A stretch of DNA of 64,000 bases from Catellatospora paridis. Lineage in GTDB: Bacteria; Actinomycetota; Actinomycetes; Mycobacteriales; Micromonosporaceae. The DNA lies in contig NZ_WBZD01000043.1 of NCBI RefSeq assembly GCF_009720365.1, positions 89,000 through 152,999 on the forward strand, read 5' to 3'. Below are positions 7,659-16,564 of this stretch, in pieces. Positions within the stretch are counted from its first letter, which is position 1, and each line of letters starts with the position of its first letter. The position numbers and the translations under genes are program-made. The notes beneath the pieces are model-generated. The model saw only the letters and a program-made list of their open reading frames with translations, was not told the DNA's origin and did no database searches.

Positions 7659-8899
7659 CCAGCGCCCGCCACGTCATCGTCGTCGACCTCGGCTACGGCG
7701 ACGCCGGCAAGGGCACGATCGTGGACTGGCTCTGCGCGACCCGACCGGTCACCACCGTGATCCGGTTCAACGGGGGCGCGCAGGCCGCCCACAACGTGGT
7801 GACGCCCGACGGGCGTCACCACACGTTCGCCCAGTTCGGCTCCGGCACGCTGCACGGGGTCCGCACCCACCTGTCCCGGTTCATGATGGTCGACCCGCTG
7901 GCGCTCGCCGCCGAAGCCGGACACCTGGCCGAGCTGGGCGTGGCGGCGCCGTTCGAGCTGCTCACCGTCGACCGCCAGGCGCTGCTGACGACACCGTGGC
8001 ACCGGGCCGCCAACCGAGCCCGGGAAGCCGCCCGCGGGCAGGACCGGCACGGGTCCTGCGGCATGGGCGTCGGCGAGACCGCCGCGTTCGCGCTCGCCCA
8101 CCCCGACCTGGCCGTCCGCGCCGGCGACACCGAGTCCCCGGCCACGCTCGCCCGCAAGCTGCGCGCGGTCCGGGACGCGCTCACCGCCCAGCTCGGCCCC
8201 CTCGACGCGCCACCCGTCGCCGCCGTGGCCGAGGCATTCCGGTGGTTCGGGACCGCGATCCGGCTGGTCTCCTCATCCCGGCAGGCGCTGCGCGGCCCGT
8301 GCGTGTTCGAGGGCGCCCAGGGCGTACTGCTGGACGAATGGCGCGGCTTTCACCCCTACACGACCTGGTCGACGACCACGTTCGACAACGCCGAGACCCT
8401 GCTGGCCGAATCCGGCGACGGCGCGGCCCTGCGCCTGGGCGTCGTGCGCACCTACACGACCCGCCACGGCGCCGGACCGCTGGTCACCGAGGATCCGCGG
8501 CTCACGGCGACCCTGCCGGAACGGCACAACACGCACGGCCCGTGGCAGGGCGCGTGGCGGGCCGGGCACTTCGACGCCGTCGCCCACCGCTACGCCGTCG
8601 AAGTGTGCGGCGGCGTCGACGCGCTCGCCGTCACCCACCTGGACGTCGCCGCACACCACGACCTGAAGATGTGCCTGTCGTACGAGCAGCTCGACCGGAT
8701 CGTGCCCGGCGAGCACGGCGACCTGGCGTACCAGGAGAAGCTCACGCAGACTCTGACCACCGCCACCCCGGTCTACACCGGACTCACCGACGTGGGCGAG
8801 GTGCTCGGTGCCCCGATCGCGGTCACCTCGCGCGGCCCGACCTGGCGGGACAAGAGCCAAGCGAACTGGCAGCCGACGCGCTGGACAACCCGGGTCTGA
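7655..8899 (+). CDS. Adenylosuccinate synthetase homologue (PurA-like), operon-linked paralogue
   Basis: A 414-residue member of the PurA fold. Canonical PurA couples IMP, aspartate and GTP to adenylosuccinate. Visible elements are a GYGDAGKGT phosphate loop with the catalytic Asp (D16), NGGAQAAHNVV with the second catalytic His (H46), EGAQGVLLD, and the RTYTTRHGAGP segment that matches normal PurA. The guanine-specificity motif, TKLD in housekeeping enzymes, is THLD here (T327-H328-L329-D330), and spacing differs around the IMP loop. With an operon of regulatory proteins rather than purine genes, a specialised nucleotide substrate is more likely than housekeeping purine synthesis, but this is inference. 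The GTG start overlaps the VWA stop. Confidence 0.82.
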   Translation: MTSARHVIVVDLGYGDAGKGTIVDWLCATRPVTTVIRFNGGAQAAHNVVTPDGRHHTFAQFGSGTLHGVRTHLSRFMMVDPLALAAEAGHLAELGVAAPFELLTVDRQALLTTPWHRAANRAREAARGQDRHGSCGMGVGETAAFALAHPDLAVRAGDTESPATLARKLRAVRDALTAQLGPLDAPPVAAVAEAFRWFGTAIRLVSSSRQALRGPCVFEGAQGVLLDEWRGFHPYTTWSTTTFDNAETLLAESGDGAALRLGVVRTYTTRHGAGPLVTEDPRLTATLPERHNTHGPWQGAWRAGHFDAVAHRYAVEVCGGVDALAVTHLDVAAHHDLKMCLSYEQLDRIVPGEHGDLAYQEKLTQTLTTATPVYTGLTDVGEVLGAPIAVTSRGPTWRDKSQANWQPTRWTTRV

Positions 8900-8935
8900 A
8901 GCCCGAGCCGAACTGAGGGTCGGCACGGGTCACCC

Positions 8936-8972
8936 GGGGGCATCCCGCGAGCGGTGCTCGCGGGGTGCCCCC
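8936..8972. terminator. Hairpin terminator between convergent genes
   Basis: The stem GGGGGCATCCCGCGAGC pairs with GCTCGCGGGGTGCCCCC around a GGT loop, with a single G-T wobble. It lies between the PurA-like gene and the convergent debranching enzyme and can serve both. Confidence 0.8.
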
Positions 8973-8983
8973 GTCGGCGGTGC

Positions 8984-11059
8984 TCAGTCCAGGGTCAGGC
9001 CGGACGGCAGTCCGGTGACGGTCGGCCGGCCCGTGCCGTCGACCGCCACGGTGACCGGCTTGCCGCCGATCCGCAGGCCGCGGGCGGTGACGGCGCCCAG
9101 GGGCGCGCCCGCCAGCGGCCGTACGCTGACCCGGCCTCCGGGCACGTCCGGGCGTACGCCGAGCATCGCGTGCAGCACCGCGACCACCGCGGTCGCCGAC
9201 CACGCCTGCGGCCGGCAGGCCGCCGGGTACGGCACGGGCCGGCGTGACGTGCTGCGGGCGTCGCCGGAGTGCAGTTCCGGCAGCCGGTAGTCGAACGCCT
9301 CGGCGGCGGCCAACAGGCCCTCAGCCAGCTGCGCCGCGACCTCGGCGTGGCCGTCGGCGGCCAGGCCGCTGATCGCGATGGCCGTGTCGTGCGCCCACAC
9401 GGTGCCGCAGTGGTACGACAGCGGGCTGTACCCGCGCTCGTCGGCGGCCATGGTGCGCAGCCCGAACGCGTCGGCGTTGCCCGGCGCGGCCAGCAGCGCG
9501 GCCACCGATGCGGACTCCGCCTCGGACAGGATGCCGGTGCCCAGCAGGTGACCGATGTTGCTGGTCAGCGAGTTGACGGGCCGCTTGTACCGGTCGAGCG
9601 CGAGTGCGGGGTGCGCGCCGTTCGGCCCGTCGACCCAGTACGCCGCGCGGAACCGTTCGGCCAGCCGGCCCGCGTGGTCGCGCCAGCGCTCGGCGCCGGC
9701 CAGGCCGTACGCGTCGAGTAAGGCCGCTCCGTGCACGGCCGCCTGGTAGGCGTAGCCCTGGACCTCGACCAGCGCGATCGGTGCGTCGGCCTGGCGCCCG
9801 TCCCGGAAGCGCACGGCGTCGCCGGAGTCCTTCCAGCCCTGGTTGGCCAGCCCGTGGCCATGAGTGTCGACGTACTCGACGAAGCCGTCGCCGTCGGGGT
9901 CGGCGTGCTTGTCCAGCCAGCCGAGCGCGGCTTCCAGGTGCGGCAGCAGGTCGGCGACCTGGTCTTCGGGCATGCCCCAGCGCCACGCGTCGTGCAGCAG
10001 GCTGATCCACAGCAGGGTCGCGTCGACGGTGCCGTAGTAGACGTCGGGCAGGTCCAGTTCGCCGACGGCGCCGCCGAAGTGGAACGGGCGGCGGCGCAGC
10101 TCGTGCATGATCTTGCCGGGCTCCTCGCAGGTGGCGGCGTCGAGCGCGCGGCCCTGGCGGCGGGCCAGCGCGCGCAGCGTGCCCGCGGCCAGCCCGGTGC
10201 CCAGCGGCAGCATCATCCGGGCCGCCCAGATGCTGTCCCGCCCGAACAGGGTGAGGAACCACGGCACCCCGGCCGCGAGGAAGGTGTCGCCCGGCTGCGC
10301 GGTCTCGGCCAAGCGCAAGGTCTGCAGGTCGTCCAGTGACTGGTCGAGCAGCCGGGTGAGCCGGTGGTCGGCGGCGGCGACCTGCGGGCGGGCCCAGTCC
10401 GCGGCGTGCCGGGGCGTGGTCACGATCGAGCGCGGGTCGCGGACCTCGGCGTGCCAGCGGTGGCTGACCTGCTCCCGCGGGCCGAGGGCGACCTGCCAGC
10501 GCAGGCCCGCGGCGATGCCGTCGATCAGCTCGGCGCCGGGGGCGGTGACGCGGACCTCGGTCTCGCCGTCCCGCCACCGCAGCGCGCCGTCGTATTCGCT
10601 CGCGGCGTGGTCCAGGCGTCCGCCGCCGGACTTCACCTCCTCGATCGGCGCGAAGTCGCAGCCCAGAGCGATGCTGAGAGTGAACGTGACGGGGACCGCA
10701 GCGGTCGAGGTGACCGTGAGGTGTTCGTCCATACCGGATGGTCCGGCGGTCCGCAGGCGCTCGACGCGCACGGTCGGGTCGGGGCCCGGATCGCCGAGCC
10801 ACCGCACGAGAGCGGTGAACCGCGTCGCGCCCGGCGCGTCGGGGGCGAACGCAACGTGTTCCGGCTCGCGCCCGTCGATCAGCAGGTGCGCCCGGGACAG
10901 CACCCGGCTGTCTGCGTAGAACAGGCCTTGCACACCAGCCTCCCGGATCTGCCCATCGGTGCCACTCAACGCGCTCGCGGGAGCGAAGACGGTGCTGACC
11001 AGGTCGTGCAGCAGGGGTTGCAGGAGGCGGGCTTCGGATGGGTTGGACTGGTTGAGCAA
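8984..11059 (-). CDS. Glycogen/alpha-glucan debranching-type enzyme (amylo-alpha-1,6-glucosidase family)
   Basis: A 691-residue cytoplasmic enzyme with an N-terminal beta domain of the glycogen-debranching type (about 1-220) and a C-terminal (alpha/alpha)6 toroid (about 260-640). Characteristic stretches are PWFLTLFGRDSIW, DVYYGTVDATLLW, QGWKDSGDAV and SYHCGTVWAHD. The family hydrolyses alpha-1,6 or related linkages in branched glucans or oligosaccharides. There is no signal peptide, so it would act on sugar imported by the neighbouring transporter. The ATG has AAGGAG 7 bases upstream. It is divergent from the LacI-type regulator, with the regulator's probable operators lying in the shared intergenic region. 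Exact linkage specificity is not determinable. Confidence 0.85.
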   Translation of the reverse strand: MLNQSNPSEARLLQPLLHDLVSTVFAPASALSGTDGQIREAGVQGLFYADSRVLSRAHLLIDGREPEHVAFAPDAPGATRFTALVRWLGDPGPDPTVRVERLRTAGPSGMDEHLTVTSTAAVPVTFTLSIALGCDFAPIEEVKSGGGRLDHAASEYDGALRWRDGETEVRVTAPGAELIDGIAAGLRWQVALGPREQVSHRWHAEVRDPRSIVTTPRHAADWARPQVAAADHRLTRLLDQSLDDLQTLRLAETAQPGDTFLAAGVPWFLTLFGRDSIWAARMMLPLGTGLAAGTLRALARRQGRALDAATCEEPGKIMHELRRRPFHFGGAVGELDLPDVYYGTVDATLLWISLLHDAWRWGMPEDQVADLLPHLEAALGWLDKHADPDGDGFVEYVDTHGHGLANQGWKDSGDAVRFRDGRQADAPIALVEVQGYAYQAAVHGAALLDAYGLAGAERWRDHAGRLAERFRAAYWVDGPNGAHPALALDRYKRPVNSLTSNIGHLLGTGILSEAESASVAALLAAPGNADAFGLRTMAADERGYSPLSYHCGTVWAHDTAIAISGLAADGHAEVAAQLAEGLLAAAEAFDYRLPELHSGDARSTSRRPVPYPAACRPQAWSATAVVAVLHAMLGVRPDVPGGRVSVRPLAGAPLGAVTARGLRIGGKPVTVAVDGTGRPTVTGLPSGLTLD

Positions 11060-11134
11060 GGGGTAACTCCTTGATGCCGAACCGTCTCTTGACAGTCGGT
11101 TCGTTGGGATGCAAAGTGATCATGATTCCGGCAG

Positions 11135-11176
11135 TTGAACGTTCAAATTATGCGGTCTCGTTTTTAGAACGATCAA
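11135..11176. promoter_or_regulatory. Two LacI-type operators in a divergent promoter region
   Basis: TTGAACGTTCAA (11135-11146) is a perfect 12-bp palindrome with the central CG typical of LacI-family sites. TAGAACGATCAA (11165-11176) matches it at 10 of 12 positions, exactly 30 bp downstream. They lie between the debranching enzyme and the regulator gene. TTGAAC inside the first site could also serve as the -35 box of the debranching gene. Confidence 0.75.
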
Positions 11177-11196
11177 GAGGGGCAAAGGCGGCGAGA

Positions 11197-12225
11197 ATGG
11201 CTGACAGGGTGACAATCACCACAGTTGCTCGTCATGCCCAGGTTTCCGTTCAGACCGTGTCCAATGTGCTCAATTCACCTCATGTCGTGCGACCGGAGAC
11301 CCGGCAGCGGGTGCAGGACGCCATCGACGCCCTGGGCTACCGCGCCAACCAGGCCGCCCGCCAGATGCGCACCGGCCGCTCCCGGCTGATCGCGGCCCGC
11401 ATCGAGCCCGCACAGGACGGCATCAACGGCTCGATCCTGGACCGCTTCCTGCACGGACTCGCCGAGGCCGCCGCCCCCGCCCGCTACCGCGTGCTGCTCT
11501 ACACCGCGGCCGACGACGCCGCGGAGATCACCACCTACGAGGACATGCTCAGCGCGTACGACATCGACGCGTTCGTGCTCACCAGCACGCACCATGCCGA
11601 CACCCGCACCGGCTGGCTCGCCGAGCGCGGCGTGCCGTTCGTGACGTTCGGTCGCCCCTGGGACGCCCTGGGCAGCCATCCGTGGGTCGACGTGGACGGC
11701 GCCGCCGGCACCGCCGAGGCGACCCGGCACCTGCTGCGCGCCGGGCACCGCCGGATCGGCTTCATCGGCTGGCCACCCGGCTCCGGCGTCGGCGACGACC
11801 GCCGCTCCGGCTGGGCCGCCGCGCTGGCCGAGGCGGGAATCGACATCCACGGCCTCGACGCCGTCACCGCCGATGGGGTGGCCGAGGGCGTGGCCGCCGC
11901 ACGCGACCTGCTCACCCGCGGCGAGCCGGTCACCGCGATCGTGTGCTGCAGCGACTCGCTGGCCCTAGGCGCACTGCACGCCACCGGCGGCGCCGAGCCC
12001 GCCGTGCCGGGCCCGCCCGCGCCCGGGCGGATCGCCGTCATCGGCTTCGACGACACCCCCGTCGCGCAGGCCGTCGGGCTCACCAGCATCGCCCAGCCGC
12101 TCGGCGAAGCGGCCACGCACTGCCTGCGGCTGCTGGCCGCGCAGCTCGACGCGCCCGGCAGCCGCCCACCGGGAGACGGGCAGATCCTGCTCACCCCGGC
12201 CCTGGTGCCCCGCCGCACCGCCTGA
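11197..12225 (+). CDS. LacI-family transcriptional regulator
   Basis: A 342-residue regulator, normal length for the family. The N-terminal helix-turn-helix reads TITTVARHAQVSVQTVSNVL (about residues 6-25), followed by the hinge helix. The rest is a periplasmic-binding-protein-like effector domain ending in the usual GFDDTPVAQ...TSIAQP segment. I placed the start at the ATG before ADRVTI; the frame remains open upstream, but that region carries the two palindromic operators. It probably represses the divergent debranching enzyme and the downstream transporter until a glucose oligosaccharide binds. Confidence 0.93.
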   Translation: MADRVTITTVARHAQVSVQTVSNVLNSPHVVRPETRQRVQDAIDALGYRANQAARQMRTGRSRLIAARIEPAQDGINGSILDRFLHGLAEAAAPARYRVLLYTAADDAAEITTYEDMLSAYDIDAFVLTSTHHADTRTGWLAERGVPFVTFGRPWDALGSHPWVDVDGAAGTAEATRHLLRAGHRRIGFIGWPPGSGVGDDRRSGWAAALAEAGIDIHGLDAVTADGVAEGVAAARDLLTRGEPVTAIVCCSDSLALGALHATGGAEPAVPGPPAPGRIAVIGFDDTPVAQAVGLTSIAQPLGEAATHCLRLLAAQLDAPGSRPPGDGQILLTPALVPRRTA

Positions 12226-12279
12226 CCTCACCACGCACCCTGTCCCGTCCCCACCCCGCTGAACAGGAGATAACAGAAA

Positions 12280-13524
12280 ATGTTCCACAGCAGACTCCGC
12301 AGGACCGCCATCGCGGTCGCGGCGGCCGGTGCGCTGGCGGTCACCTCCGCCTGCGGCAGCGGCTTCGACGACGGCGCCACCACCGAGCAGAGCAGCGGCC
12401 CGGCTGCCCTGCAGGTGCTCATCGGCTCCTCCGGCGAGGCCGAGACCAAGGCCGTCAACGACGCCGCCGCCAAGTGGGCCACCGCCACCGGCAACACGGC
12501 GACCGTCACCCCGGCCCAGGACCTGAGCCAGCAGCTCGGCCAGGCCTTCGCCGGCGACTCCCCGCCGGACGTGTTCTACGTCGACGCCTCCCGCTTCGCC
12601 GACTACGCCAGCGTCGGCGCGCTGGAGCCGTACGGCGACAAGCTCGCCAACAAGGGCGACTTCTACGACAGCCTCAAGCAGACCTTCACCTACGACGGCA
12701 AGTTCTACTGCGCGCCGAAGGACTTCTCGACCCTCGCCCTGCAGGTCAACACCGACCTGTGGACCAAGGCCGGGTTGACCGACGCGGACCTGCCCACCAC
12801 CTGGGAGCAGCTGCAGGCCACCGCCGAGAAGATCAAGGCCAAGGGCCTCACCCCGCTGGTCGTCGGCGACACCCGCGACCGGATCGGCGCCTTCCTGGTG
12901 CAGGCCGGCGGCTGGCTGGTCAGCACCGACGGCAAGCAGGCCACCGCGGACAGCCCGGAGAACCTGCAGGCGCTGACGTACTTCCAGGGCCTGCAGAAGA
13001 AGGGCCTGGCCGTCTTCCCCAAGCAGGTCGACGCCGGCTGGGGCGGCGAGGCGTTCGGCAAGGGCAAGGCCGTCATGACGATCGAGGGCAACTGGATCAA
13101 GGGCGCCATGGCCAACGACTTCCCGAACGTCAAGTACACGGTGCACGAGCTGCCCGCCGGCCCCAAGGGCAAGGGCACCCTGTCGTTCACCAACTGCTGG
13201 GGCATCTCCGCCAAGAGCAAGTTCAAGGACCAGGCGATCAAGTTCGTCGAGGCGATGACCAGCGTCGACCAGCAGCTCGCCTACGCCAAGGCGTTCGGTG
13301 TCATGCCGTCGCTGAAGACCGCCAAGGACGGCTACTCCCAGCAGTTCCCGGCCGACGGCCCGTTCGTGACCGGTGCCGACTACGCCCACGGCCCGGTGAA
13401 CGCCCCGAAGATGGACAGCGTCCTGTCCGACTTCGACACCCAGCTGCAGAAGCTCGCCACCGGTGACCCGAAGGCGGTCCTGGAGCGGGTGCAGAAGAAC
13501 GTCGCCGCCGCGCTCGGCAGCTGA
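12280..13524 (+). CDS. Extracellular sugar-binding lipoprotein of an ABC importer
   Basis: A 414-residue family 1 solute-binding protein (MalE-like). A signal peptide with an RLRR start ends in a lipobox TSAC (Cys25), so the mature protein is membrane-anchored on the outside. Typical segments include PDVFYVDASRFADYA near the N-terminus and GGWGGEAFGKGKAVMTIEGNW-like sugar-cleft sequence around residues 248-272. It follows the regulator by 54 bases, has an AGGAG ribosome-binding site, and is the first structural gene of the importer. A glucan oligosaccharide ligand is inferred from the debranching enzyme next door. Confidence 0.92.
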   Translation: MFHSRLRRTAIAVAAAGALAVTSACGSGFDDGATTEQSSGPAALQVLIGSSGEAETKAVNDAAAKWATATGNTATVTPAQDLSQQLGQAFAGDSPPDVFYVDASRFADYASVGALEPYGDKLANKGDFYDSLKQTFTYDGKFYCAPKDFSTLALQVNTDLWTKAGLTDADLPTTWEQLQATAEKIKAKGLTPLVVGDTRDRIGAFLVQAGGWLVSTDGKQATADSPENLQALTYFQGLQKKGLAVFPKQVDAGWGGEAFGKGKAVMTIEGNWIKGAMANDFPNVKYTVHELPAGPKGKGTLSFTNCWGISAKSKFKDQAIKFVEAMTSVDQQLAYAKAFGVMPSLKTAKDGYSQQFPADGPFVTGADYAHGPVNAPKMDSVLSDFDTQLQKLATGDPKAVLERVQKNVAAALGS

Positions 13525-13595
13525 TCCCGACCGGTGGAAGGTGCGCGGCCGCGACCGCGGCCGCGCCCCCCGACTTCGCAGAAGGCAGGTGACTC

Positions 13596-14678
13596 GTGTT
13601 CGGCAGCAGGCGCCGCGGCGGCATCCGCGGCAACGAGGCGGTGGCGGGCTGGCTGTTCGTCGCCCCGGTGGTGGTGATCCTCGGCCTGTTCCTGCTGCTG
13701 CCCATCCTGATGGCGCTGTGGGTCAGCCTCAGCGGCTGGAACGGCCAGGGCAGCCCCTTCCGCGACGACGTGCCGTTCGTGGGCGCGGACAACTACACCC
13801 GCCTGTTCACGCAGGACGGGCTCGCCCGCGAGAACTTCATGACCAGCATCCGCAACAACGCGTACTACGTGCTGCTGGTCGTGCCCGCACAGACGGTCCT
13901 CGCGCTGGGCTTGGCGCTGGTCGTCAACCGGCGGGTGCTGCGCGGCAGGTCGTTCTTCCGCACCGCGTTCTACTTCCCGTCGGTGACCAGCTCCGTGGCG
14001 ATCAGCGTCATGTTCCTGTTCCTGTTCGCCAACACCGGCGCGGTCAACTCCCTGCTGAGCGTGTTCGGCCTCGACGGCCCGCAGTGGTTCGCCGACCCGC
14101 GCGGGCTGCTGCACCTGACCCTGTCCGGACTCGGCCTGGTCGATCCGGCCCACCCGCCCGCGGCGCTGACCGACAGCGGGCTGCTGGGCCTGTCCTGGTG
14201 GGAGTGGCTTTCCGGGCCCAGCGTCGCCATGAGCACCATCATCATCCTCGTCGTCTGGACGACCAGCGGCACCTTCATGCTGATGTTCCTCGCCGCACTG
14301 CAGGACGTGCCGGTGCAGCTGGAGGAGGCCAGCCTGATCGACGGGGCCGGACCCTGGCAGCGGCTGCGCTACGTGACCCTGCCGCTGCTCAAGCCGACGA
14401 TGTTCCTCGTCATCACGCTCGGGCTCATCAGCACCTGGCAGGTGTTCGACCAGATCTACGTGATGAGCCAGGGCAACCCCGCCAAGACCACGCTGACCCC
14501 CGCCTACCTGTCCTACCGCACCGCGTTCAAGGACTTCGAGTACGGCAGCGGCGCGGCGATCTCGTTCGTGCTGTTCCTGCTCATCGTGGTGCTGACGCTG
14601 GGGCAGCGCTGGGTCATGCGTGACCGCGACCGCGTGCCGCGCACCCGCCTGCTCCCGACCCGTACGCGGAGGTCCTGA
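13596..14678 (+). CDS. Sugar ABC transporter permease, MalF-like
   Basis: A 360-residue inner-membrane permease with six or more membrane spans and the cytoplasmic EAA loop EEASLIDGAGPWQRLRYVTLP, which contacts the ATPase. A loop of about 50 residues with PPAALTDSGLLGLSWWEW between central spans is longer than in many short homologues. It begins at a GTG after an AGGTG-containing leader and ends 2 bases before the second permease. No ATPase gene accompanies the set; in actinomycetes a shared MsiK-type ATPase encoded elsewhere usually supplies this function. Confidence 0.92.
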   Translation: MFGSRRRGGIRGNEAVAGWLFVAPVVVILGLFLLLPILMALWVSLSGWNGQGSPFRDDVPFVGADNYTRLFTQDGLARENFMTSIRNNAYYVLLVVPAQTVLALGLALVVNRRVLRGRSFFRTAFYFPSVTSSVAISVMFLFLFANTGAVNSLLSVFGLDGPQWFADPRGLLHLTLSGLGLVDPAHPPAALTDSGLLGLSWWEWLSGPSVAMSTIIILVVWTTSGTFMLMFLAALQDVPVQLEEASLIDGAGPWQRLRYVTLPLLKPTMFLVITLGLISTWQVFDQIYVMSQGNPAKTTLTPAYLSYRTAFKDFEYGSGAAISFVLFLLIVVLTLGQRWVMRDRDRVPRTRLLPTRTRRS

Positions 14679-14680
14679 TC

Positions 14681-15559
14681 ATGTCCGTGGCGGCCGACCG
14701 ACCCCGCTCCCCCGCCCGCCGCGACGGCGGCCGCACCCTGGCGAGCCATTTCGTCGGGTACGCGGTGCTGGTCTTCTTCGCGCTGGTGTTCCTCTACCCG
14801 TTCGTGATCCAGCTGGCCAACGCGTTCAAGTCCGAGCCCGACGCGGCGGCCAACCCGCTGGCGCCGCTGCCGGACCCGGTGACGACCGCCGCGTTCACGC
14901 GGATCTTCGAGGGCACCGGCTTCCCCCGGTGGGTGGCGAACTCACTCGTCGTCACCACCGTCGTCACCGCCGGCCGGGTGTTCCTGGACTCGCTCGCCGG
15001 GTACGCCCTGGCCCGGCTGCATTTCCGCGGCCGCGCCGCGGTCACCGGCGCGGTCGTCGCGGTCATGGCGGTGCCCGGCGTCGTGCTGCTGATCCCGAAG
15101 TTCCTGGTGCTCAACCAGCTCGGCATCTACAACAGCTACACCGCGCTGATCCTGCCGGTCATCGTGGACGCGGCGGGCGTGTTCATCATGCGGCAGTTCT
15201 TCGTCTCCGTGCCGGTCAGCGTCGAGGAGGCGGCCCGCATCGACGGGGCGGGCGTGTTCCGGACGTTCTGGTCGGTGGTGCTGCCGATGGCCCGCCCGGC
15301 GCTGATCACGCTGACCATCCTGTCGTTCCAGGGCTCGTGGAACGAGTTCCCGCACACCCTGGTCGCGGTGCAGAGCCCGGAGCTGTTCACGCTGCCGCGC
15401 GGCGTCGCCGACCTGGTCAGCGGGTCACTGGGCGCGGGCAGCCAGTACCCGCTCAAGCTCGGCGCCGCCCTGCTGGCCACCATCCCGGTCGCCGTCATCT
15501 TCCTGGTGTTCCAGCGCCACTTCGTCCGCGGCGCGGCCGAGGGCGCCAGCAAGGAATAG
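14681..15559 (+). CDS. Sugar ABC transporter permease, MalG-like
   Basis: A 292-residue permease with about six membrane spans and the EAA loop EEAARIDGAGVFRTFWSVVL. It pairs with the preceding MalF-like subunit to form the translocation channel. It is the last gene of the regulator-SBP-permease-permease operon. The N-terminal 25 residues are basic and proline-rich, as usual for this subunit in actinomycetes. Confidence 0.92.
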   Translation: MSVAADRPRSPARRDGGRTLASHFVGYAVLVFFALVFLYPFVIQLANAFKSEPDAAANPLAPLPDPVTTAAFTRIFEGTGFPRWVANSLVVTTVVTAGRVFLDSLAGYALARLHFRGRAAVTGAVVAVMAVPGVVLLIPKFLVLNQLGIYNSYTALILPVIVDAAGVFIMRQFFVSVPVSVEEAARIDGAGVFRTFWSVVLPMARPALITLTILSFQGSWNEFPHTLVAVQSPELFTLPRGVADLVSGSLGAGSQYPLKLGAALLATIPVAVIFLVFQRHFVRGAAEGASKE

Positions 15560-15659
15560 AGGTCCGGTCGTAAGTCCGACATGGCGCCGGCCGCACGGCT
15601 GAGGGTCCCGATAGGTGGAACGCACACCAGCCGGCCGCCTCGAAGCCGACAATGTACCC

Positions 15660-15899
15660 ATGACGGACGAGCATGCGATGCAACGCGAACTGGAGCAGGT
15701 CGACGCGATGATCGCCGAGTTGCGCAGCCAGGCCGAGCAGATCCGGCACGAGGTCGGCAACCGCGAGGACGGGCCCGGCGATCCCGGCGACACCACCCTG
15801 CTGATCAGCAGCGCCGAGGAGCAGGAGGCGCTGGTCGCGGTGCTGGAGGACCGCCGCGGCAAACTCCGCGAACGCCTCGGCCTGGGCGCGCAGGGCTAG
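15660..15899 (+). CDS. Small coiled-coil hypothetical protein
   Basis: A 79-residue acidic protein that is mostly helical, with heptad-like spacing in RELEQVDAMIAELRSQAEQI (about 8-27) and again in the last 30 residues. I recall similar short proteins in Micromonosporaceae but no function. The start chosen is the ATG before TDEHAMQRE; an in-frame upstream start at 15615 would add 15 unlikely residues. It lies about 100 bases after the permease and is convergent with the AlkB-like gene. Confidence 0.65.
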   Translation: MTDEHAMQRELEQVDAMIAELRSQAEQIRHEVGNREDGPGDPGDTTLLISSAEEQEALVAVLEDRRGKLRERLGLGAQG

Positions 15900-15923
15900 T
15901 CTCCCCGCGGCACCGCAGGTCGC

Positions 15924-16556
15924 TCAGGCCACGTTGACCGGGCGGAACTGGACGCTCACCCGCGGCCCGACGTGGCGGGCCGTCTTCGGGATGCAGTGCT
16001 CCCAGGTGCGCTGGCAGGAGCCGCCCATCACGACCAAGTCGCCGTGGCCGAGCGGGAACCGGACGCTCGGCTCGCCGCCGCCGCGCGGGCGCAGCAGTAG
16101 CGGCCGGGGCTCGCCGAACGACACGATGGCGACCATGGTGTCGGTGTGCCTGCCACGGCCGATGGTGTCGCCGTGCCAGGCCACGCTGTCGCGGCCGTCG
16201 CGGTAGAGGCACATGCCCGCGGACACGAACGGCTCGCCCAGCTCCGTGGCGTAGAAATCCGACAGCGCGGTGCGGGCCTGGTCGAGCACCGGGTGCGGCA
16301 GCGCCTCGTCAGGGCCGTACCAGCGCAGCAGGCGGGGCACGTCGACCTCGCGCTCGTACATCTCCCGCCGCTCGGCCCGCCAGTCGACCTGCTCCAGCAG
16401 CACCTCGAGCACGTCTTCGGAGCCGTGCACCCAGCCGGGCAGGTGGTCGACCCAGGCCCCCCGGGTGAGCGGATGCCGGTTCACCGCCCCGGCCAGCGGC
16501 CCCAGGGTGGCCCGCTCATCAAGATCGAACATCGACGGCTGGTGTGCGTGCGCCAT
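15924..16556 (-). CDS. AlkB-like Fe(II)/2-oxoglutarate-dependent dioxygenase
   Basis: A 210-residue enzyme of AlkB size. The iron triad is visible as H128-x-D130 (WHGDTIGRG) and the distal H187 (RTWEHCIPK). RVSVQFR near the C-terminus supplies the 2-oxoglutarate-binding arginines. The family removes alkyl damage from nucleic acids by oxidative demethylation; substrate preference is not visible. The longer upstream frame runs through promoter-like DNA, so I start at the ATG before AHAHQPSMF, which has a TAGAAT box only 8 bases upstream and may be leaderless. Confidence 0.88.
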   Translation of the reverse strand: MAHAHQPSMFDLDERATLGPLAGAVNRHPLTRGAWVDHLPGWVHGSEDVLEVLLEQVDWRAERREMYEREVDVPRLLRWYGPDEALPHPVLDQARTALSDFYATELGEPFVSAGMCLYRDGRDSVAWHGDTIGRGRHTDTMVAIVSFGEPRPLLLRPRGGGEPSVRFPLGHGDLVVMGGSCQRTWEHCIPKTARHVGPRVSVQFRPVNVA

Positions 16557-16564
16557 GAGCAGGG

